Shown here: positions 6,795 to 11,350 of the stretch, one piece after another | Position numbering within the stretch: position 1 is the first letter of the stretch | Layout: each line of letters begins with the position of its first letter | Assembly: GCA_045638465.1 (NCBI GenBank) | Contig: JAZUBK010000041.1 | Location: 1-11,350, forward strand | Reading direction: 5' to 3' | Source of the DNA: CAKVLS01 sp045638465 | GTDB lineage: Bacteria > Bacillota > Clostridia > Christensenellales > UBA1242 | Length of the DNA stretch: 11,350 nt | Notes under the pieces: model-generated | Seen by the model: the letters and a program-made list of their open reading frames with translations, nothing else | Told to the model about the DNA's origin: nothing | Databases searched by the model: none | Made by a program: the position numbers and the translations under genes

Positions 6795-8656
6795 TACTTT
6801 TTTCTTTCCTTTAATTTCATATAAACAGTAAGCACTGCAATATCCGCAGGAGATACACCACTGATACGACTTGCTTGACCAATATTTAGAGGTTTGAATT
6901 TATTTAATTTTTGTACGGCCTCTATTCTAAGACCTTTAAGCTCAGTATAATCAAAATCTTCTGGGAGTTTGATATCCTCGTTTTTGTGAGCGATGGCTAT
7001 TTGTTCTTCTTGACGATTTAGGTAACCTTCGTATTTTACTTGGGTATTTACATACTCAATAATATGTTTTGGAATTCCTTTAAAAATCTCAAGATTTTCG
7101 GCTAAGATATGCGCATTAACTCTGCTTCTTTTCAAAAGGTCTTTGACCTTCATACCGCCTTGAGGCTCAGACTCACCACAAATTTTGCAGATTTCTATAG
7201 CTTTAGCTTTAGGTACAGAAAGGGTCAAATCTTTCTTTGCTTTTTCAATAAGTTTTAATTTCTTTTTATAGGCTTTATATCTATTTTCATCTACAAGACC
7301 TGCATTGTAACCAATTTCTGTTAGTCTCAAATCGGCATTATCTTGTCTTAGGTGAAGTCTATATTCAGCTCTGCTGGTCATCATACGGTAAGGCTCATTA
7401 GTGCCTTTTGTAACCAAATCATCTATCAAAACACCAATATAAGATGTTTCCCTACCAAGAATTAATGGCTCTTTGTTTCTTAGTTTCAAACTAGCGTTAA
7501 TACCTGCAATTAGACCTTGTGCTGCAGCTTCTTCATAACCCGATGTTCCGTTTACTTGACCTGCAAAGAATAGCCCTGATATTCTCTTTGACTCTAGTGT
7601 AGGGAAAAGCTCTAAAGAGTCTATACAGTCATATTCTATAGCATATGCATTACGCATAAGTTGTACATTTTCAAATCCCTCTACTGAGCGGTACATTTGC
7701 TCTTGTACATCATATGGCATAGAGGTAGAAAAACCTTGAACATAGATTTCTTTTGTATCCAAACTTTCTGGTTCAAGGAAAATTTGATGTCGGTTTTTGT
7801 CGGAAAATCTAACAACTTTGTCCTCTATAGAAGGGCAATATCTAGGGCCTATACCTTTGATAGTTCCTGCATATAAAGGTGCTCTGTGTATATTTTCTCT
7901 TATAATATTATGTGTTGTTTCGTTGGTGTAACCAAGGTAGCAAACTGAAATATTTTTTGGTTGTTTTTTAGTTAAAAATGAAAAAGATTGTATACCCTCG
8001 TCCCCTGATTGAACTTCGAACTTAGAGTAGTCTACGCTATCTCCATATATTCTTGCAGGAGTACCAGTTTTGAATCTTCTTATCTCAAAACCAAGGTTTC
8101 TTAGGCTATCTGTAAGGCCGTGTGCGTTGATAAAACCATTAGGGCCTTGAGCTTTGGTATATTCGCCGATTATGATACGACTATCCAAATAAACACCAGT
8201 ACAAACCACAACAGTTTTAGCAAAAAATGTTTCGCCAAGGGCAGTTTTTACACCAGTTATTTTGTTATCGTCTACCAAAATCTCTATAACTTCAGTTTGA
8301 CGAATTGTAAGATTCTCTGTGTTTTCGAGAGTCTTTTTCATATTAATATGATATTTATTTTTGTCTACTTGCGCTCTAAGACTATGTACTGCTGGACCTT
8401 TGCCAAGGTTTAGCATACGTAGTTGCAAAACTGCGCTATCAGCATTAATTCCCATTTGGCCACCTAGCGCATCTACTTCACTGGCTAGTTGACCTTTTGC
8501 TGTTCCCCCGATAGAAGGGTTACACGCAAGGAAAGCTATACTATCAAGATTAAGTGTTGTAAGTAATGTCTTTTGACCAGTACGAGCAAGTGCCAAAGCC
8601 GCTTCGCAACCAGCATGACCACTACCAACAACGATCGCATCAAAATTATCTGTCAT
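6794..8656 (-). CDS. mnmG: tRNA uridine-5-carboxymethylaminomethyl modification enzyme MnmG (GidA)
   Basis: A 620-residue FAD- and NADH-dependent enzyme that acts with MnmE to modify the C5 of the wobble uridine (U34) of tRNAs reading split codon boxes. The N-terminal dinucleotide motif is VVGSGHAGCEAA (9-20). The flavin-site cysteine lies in ACNPSIGG (44-51), the second conserved cysteine in RYCPSIEDK (272-280), and a second FAD motif in LFFAGQVNGTSGYEEA (362-377). The C-terminal MnmE- and tRNA-binding part ends in GVSPADIAVL (600-609). Length is normal. The start codon has GAAGGA seven bases upstream and lies within the end of the preceding phosphatase gene, an 11-base overlap. The gene overlaps rsmG by one base. 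Confidence 0.98.
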   Translation of the reverse strand: MTDNFDAIVVGSGHAGCEAALALARTGQKTLLTTLNLDSIAFLACNPSIGGTAKGQLASEVDALGGQMGINADSAVLQLRMLNLGKGPAVHSLRAQVDKNKYHINMKKTLENTENLTIRQTEVIEILVDDNKITGVKTALGETFFAKTVVVCTGVYLDSRIIIGEYTKAQGPNGFINAHGLTDSLRNLGFEIRRFKTGTPARIYGDSVDYSKFEVQSGDEGIQSFSFLTKKQPKNISVCYLGYTNETTHNIIRENIHRAPLYAGTIKGIGPRYCPSIEDKVVRFSDKNRHQIFLEPESLDTKEIYVQGFSTSMPYDVQEQMYRSVEGFENVQLMRNAYAIEYDCIDSLELFPTLESKRISGLFFAGQVNGTSGYEEAAAQGLIAGINASLKLRNKEPLILGRETSYIGVLIDDLVTKGTNEPYRMMTSRAEYRLHLRQDNADLRLTEIGYNAGLVDENRYKAYKKKLKLIEKAKKDLTLSVPKAKAIEICKICGESEPQGGMKVKDLLKRSRVNAHILAENLEIFKGIPKHIIEYVNTQVKYEGYLNRQEEQIAIAHKNEDIKLPEDFDYTELKGLRIEAVQKLNKFKPLNIGQASRISGVSPADIAVLTVYMKLKERKK

Positions 8657-9179
8657 TATTTATTCCTTCTATATTAATTTTTACTGGGGTGCAATTTTCT
8701 ATCTCAGCTTTCATTATTTTTCCAGATATAAAATACTCAATTTGAGTATAAACACCGCCGTGAGAAACAAGCAAAATATTTTTATCTTGGTCAAGCGATA
8801 ACAAAAAGTCTTTTAATCTTCTTCTAAAACTCTTTACATCTTCTTGTCCATAGTTATTTGCATTGTCATATACTTTTTCAAAGAAGTCTTCTGGCAAATC
8901 TTTTAGATATTTTTTCTCTAGTTTTTTGCCTACATCAAACTCTATCAAAGCATCAGTTGTTTTTATAGGAACGTTATGATATTTGTTTATAGTTTGAGCA
9001 GTTTTTAGGGCTCTTTTTAGCGGAGAAGAATAGATAATATCTATCTTATATTCTTTCAATTTTTCGGCGGATACCTTTGCCTGTTTTCTGCCAATAGCAG
9101 ACAATGGTATATCCAAAATTCCTTGAAGTTTTCCTACTTTGTTATAGGGTGTTTGTCCGTGACGTATAAAATATATCAT
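8646..9179 (-). CDS. Histidine phosphatase superfamily protein (phosphoglycerate mutase-like)
   Basis: A 177-residue branch-1 histidine phosphatase. Catalytic motifs are IRHGQT (5-10, phosphorylated His7), SSPLKRALKTAQ with Arg56, Glu80 in LIEFDVGK, and VSHGG (138-142, His140). Short single-domain members include CobC-like alpha-ribazole phosphatases and PhoE- or GpmB-like phosphatases, so the substrate cannot be assigned. The ATG at 9179 is chosen over an upstream one at 9209: it has AAAGG eight bases in front, avoids overlapping mnmE, and places the RHG motif at the usual N-terminal position. It lies 14 bp after mnmE and overlaps mnmG by 11 bases, so it is an integral member of this tRNA/rRNA modification operon. 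No cobalamin gene is nearby. Confidence 0.93.
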   Translation of the reverse strand: MIYFIRHGQTPYNKVGKLQGILDIPLSAIGRKQAKVSAEKLKEYKIDIIYSSPLKRALKTAQTINKYHNVPIKTTDALIEFDVGKKLEKKYLKDLPEDFFEKVYDNANNYGQEDVKSFRRRLKDFLLSLDQDKNILLVSHGGVYTQIEYFISGKIMKAEIENCTPVKINIEGINNDR

Positions 9180-9193
9180 AACTTGTGCCTTTT

Positions 9194-10531
9194 TTATTTT
9201 CCAAGACAAAACTTAGAGAAGATAGCATCTATAATATCTTCACCAGTTGTCTCACCTGTTATTTCGCCTAGTTTTTCCCAAGCAGATTTTATATCTACCG
9301 ATACACAATCTAGCGAAATATCAAATATGTTATTTAGTGCAGAATCAATAAATTGTACTGCCTCTCTTACAGCTATTTCATGACGTTTGTTTGTAAGTGT
9401 AATATTGCTTTGAACAAAGCAGTCATTTTTTACTGTGTTGTATATTTTTTCTTTTATATCTTCAATACCTTGTTTATTTTTTGCACTGATATTGATAGTT
9501 TCAAAATCAACAGAAATCTTTTGCTCAAGGTCACTTTTGTTAATAATTACAAAAGCTTTTTTACCTTTGATAAGTTCAAGGTTTTGTTTATCTTCGATAG
9601 ACAAATCTTTTGAGCCGTCTAAAACAAGCAAAATAATATCTGCGTTATTTATGCTTTCTTTAGCCTTTTCAATACCTATTTTTTCTACTATATCATCACT
9701 TTCATGAAGACCTGCAGTGTCTGTTATATTTACCTTCATATCTTTGTAAATATAACTTTCTTGCAAAGTATCTCTTGTAGTACCTGCGATCTCTGTAACT
9801 ATAGCTCTATCATAACTAAGTAGTGCATTCATAAGGCTACTTTTACCAACATTTGGTTTGCCTAGTATTACAACATTTACGCCTTCTTTTATCACTCTGC
9901 CGTGCTTTGATGTTTCAAGAAGGTTGTTTAATTCGTCTTTTATTGTAATAAGTCTGCCATTTATACTTTCGGCAGTTTCGTATTCTATATCTTGCTCTGG
10001 ATAGTCTAGCGAAACTTCTATTTCGGCAAGCATATCTGTAAGACGCCTTTGAATACTTTTTACGGTTTTGAAAAGTTCGCCGTTTACAAGATCAAAACCT
10101 GCTCTTGCTTCGCTTTCGGTTTGGGCGTTGATTACGTCTATAACACCTTCTGCCTCATCTAAGCTTACTTTACCATTAATAAAACTACGTTTTGTAAACT
10201 CACCAGGTTCGGCAAGTCTTGCGCCATTTTGCAAACACATATCTATAATTTTATTACAAACAAATGTTCCGCCGTGGCACTGAAATTCTACTATATCTTC
10301 GCCGGTATAAGAGTAGGGTGCAACAAAGTAAACTGCAAGGCAATTTTCTTTGAAGTTTTCGTCTTTGATTTTTCCTAGATATAACTTTCTTGGAGTAACT
10401 TTTTCTTTGCAAAAATCTTTTGCACTAAAGATACCACTTGCTATATCAAAACTGTTATTTCCACTAAGTCTTATTATACTAATACCGCCGTTACCAACAG
10501 GGGTGGCTAGGGCTACGATTGTATCTTCCAT
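9194..10531 (-). CDS. mnmE: tRNA modification GTPase MnmE (TrmE)
   Basis: A 445-residue potassium-dependent GTPase partner of MnmG in wobble uridine modification. The N-terminal tetrahydrofolate-binding domain starts TIVALATPVGNGGISIIRLSG. The helical domain is interrupted by a G domain with GKPNVGKSS (G1, 224-232), TTRDT (G2, 251-255), DTAG (G3, 271-274), NKSD (G4, 331-334) and SAK (G5, 349-351). The protein ends in the family motif FCLGK with the conserved Cys442. The start at 10531 is preferred to an in-frame ATG 13 codons upstream: it is preceded by AAAGGAG (10538-10544) with a six-base gap, and the extra residues would be a Lys-rich stretch absent from the family. It is the first gene of the operon and has its own promoter. 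Confidence 0.98.
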   Translation of the reverse strand: MEDTIVALATPVGNGGISIIRLSGNNSFDIASGIFSAKDFCKEKVTPRKLYLGKIKDENFKENCLAVYFVAPYSYTGEDIVEFQCHGGTFVCNKIIDMCLQNGARLAEPGEFTKRSFINGKVSLDEAEGVIDVINAQTESEARAGFDLVNGELFKTVKSIQRRLTDMLAEIEVSLDYPEQDIEYETAESINGRLITIKDELNNLLETSKHGRVIKEGVNVVILGKPNVGKSSLMNALLSYDRAIVTEIAGTTRDTLQESYIYKDMKVNITDTAGLHESDDIVEKIGIEKAKESINNADIILLVLDGSKDLSIEDKQNLELIKGKKAFVIINKSDLEQKISVDFETINISAKNKQGIEDIKEKIYNTVKNDCFVQSNITLTNKRHEIAVREAVQFIDSALNNIFDISLDCVSVDIKSAWEKLGEITGETTGEDIIDAIFSKFCLGK

Positions 10532-10558
10532 AAGTAACTCCTTTTTTTTACGTTTTTT

Positions 10559-10588
10559 ATTATAACACAATAGTTTGCAGTATGCAAA
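10559..10588 (-). promoter_or_regulatory. Promoter of the mnmE operon
   Basis: On the minus strand TATAAT (10559-10564) with a TGT extension has a partial -35, TTTGCA (10583-10588), 18 bp upstream. The site fills the 59-bp gap between tdk and mnmE. The predicted start near 10552 leaves a leader of about 20 bases containing the AAAGGAG ribosome binding site. Read-through from tdk is also possible, since no terminator follows tdk. Confidence 0.65.
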
Positions 10589-10590
10589 TA

Positions 10591-11172
10591 CTATAATTTT
10601 TGTTTATATTTGAGGTAACAGTCATAACACATAGCCTCATAAGATTCGTCACCACCGATAGAAACTTCATCTCCATTTGTAACTAATTTTCCATCTACAA
10701 AACGACCATTAATTGTTGCTTTTTTGCCACATCTACAAACGCACTTTATCTCTTGCAAAGACTCTGCTATTTCAACTAATCTTTTGCTACCCTCAAAAAG
10801 TTCTGACTTGAAATTGGTTAAAAGTCCATAACAAAGTACAGGTACAAATCTTGAAACTAAGTGTAATTGTTCGACTTGTTTTTTAGTCAAAAATTGGCAC
10901 TCATCTACGATAACTACGCAGTCTTTAGAGAAAAAGCCTCTATCTTGGACAAAGTCATAAAGGTTAGTTTCTTGAGTAAAAACTTGACAAGGCGAAAACA
11001 AACCAATTCGACTTTTTACGACAATTTGGCCACCCGCCAAATCTCTATTATCAAGAGATGGTTTTATAAGCAAAACTTTAAACCCACGCTGTTCGTAGTT
11101 AAACATACACATAAGTGCTTGAGCTGTTTTTGATGATCCCATTGCTCCGTATTTGAAATACAATTTTGACAT
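10591..11172 (-). CDS. tdk: Thymidine kinase (type II)
   Basis: A 193-residue enzyme that phosphorylates thymidine with ATP in pyrimidine salvage. The P-loop is GAMGSSKT (9-16), the catalytic glutamate lies in VVIVDECQFL (86-95), and YGLLTNF (115-121) is the conserved turn of the RecA-like core. A zinc-binding lasso is seen as CRCGKKA (Cys146, Cys148) and CYDC (Cys182, Cys185), the spacing found in Escherichia coli-type Tdk. Length is normal. The start has AAAGGGG about eight bases upstream. It lies upstream of mnmE in the same direction, with no terminator between them, so partial cotranscription is possible, but mnmE appears to have its own promoter. Confidence 0.97.
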   Translation of the reverse strand: MSKLYFKYGAMGSSKTAQALMCMFNYEQRGFKVLLIKPSLDNRDLAGGQIVVKSRIGLFSPCQVFTQETNLYDFVQDRGFFSKDCVVIVDECQFLTKKQVEQLHLVSRFVPVLCYGLLTNFKSELFEGSKRLVEIAESLQEIKCVCRCGKKATINGRFVDGKLVTNGDEVSIGGDESYEAMCYDCYLKYKQKL

Positions 11173-11240
11173 AATATAAGCCCCTTTATATCAATAGTTT
11201 AGCATATAAAAATTAACCAATAAAGCAAAAAAGAAAATGT

Positions 11241-11249
11241 ATTTTAACA
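11241..11249 (-). promoter_or_regulatory. Possible tdk promoter (extended -10 only)
   Basis: On the minus strand TGTTAAAAT forms an extended -10 about 70 bases before the tdk start, with no clear -35. The AT-rich surroundings offer other partial matches, for example TTGCTT with TATGCT and a 16-bp spacer nearer the gene, so the exact promoter is uncertain. Confidence 0.3.
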
Positions 11250-11350
11250 AAAATTTTTATTATTTGTTTGACAAAATAATGTAGTTTGTTTTTGTGACTT
11301 TTTGGGTGCGTTAATAAATAATTATTTGCCTAAAAAATTACTAAAAATTG

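Noticed and set aside
9180..9209. Longer phosphatase overlapping mnmE
   Set aside because: The inner ATG at 9179 has a ribosome binding site and puts the RHG motif at the normal position.
10532..10570. Longer mnmE starting at an upstream in-frame ATG
   Set aside because: The extra 13 residues are Lys-rich and unlike the family, and the AAAGGAG site would lie inside the gene. The start at 10531 is better supported.
11268..11296. Plus-strand TTGACA near the right edge
   Set aside because: No acceptable -10 lies at the right distance, and no gene begins within the window on that strand.

Overview
The window is very AT-rich and reads as an origin-proximal chromosome segment of a low-GC Gram-positive bacterium (Bacillota). 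Three things suggest this: the parA-parB, rsmG, mnmG, mnmE gene set, a cluster of TGTTTCACGTGAAACA parS sites, and AAAGGAG-type ribosome binding sites. A Clostridia-like gut lineage is plausible, but genus and family cannot be read from the sequence. The standard genetic code fits every gene.

Layout, left to right. Positions 1-2141 form a gene-free region. Its left part (1-1230) has a small island of inverted repeats at about 411-720. Its right part holds a parS array of five good sites and one weak site at 1231-1773. A strong terminator (2142-2177) separates this region from parB and parA, which are on the minus strand with 20 bp between them. Divergent from parA is a 592-residue plus-strand gene. 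It encodes a PHP-type metallohydrolase-like domain fused to a long acidic Thr-Pro repeat tail, a Lys/Ala/Pro-rich basic block and a short terminal helix-like peptide. It converges, through two terminators, on a minus-strand operon: mnmE, a histidine phosphatase, mnmG and rsmG. The last three genes are packed closely, with overlaps at both downstream junctions. The rightmost gene is tdk (minus strand), 59 bp upstream of mnmE, and the last 178 bases carry only its upstream region.

How the parts fit together. ParA, ParB and the parS cluster make a complete chromosome segregation module: ParB loads at parS as a CTP-dependent clamp, and ParA ATPase uses the nucleoid to separate origins. MnmE and MnmG form the complex that modifies the wobble uridine of certain tRNAs, RsmG methylates 16S rRNA, and Tdk salvages thymidine. 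The two most unusual items are the dense intergenic parS array and the PHP-tail protein. The latter lies between rsmG and parA, where many Bacillota carry noc, and its tail resembles intrinsically disordered nucleic-acid-binding tails. Its metal site looks partly degenerate. No CRISPR array, transposon, tRNA or rRNA gene was seen.
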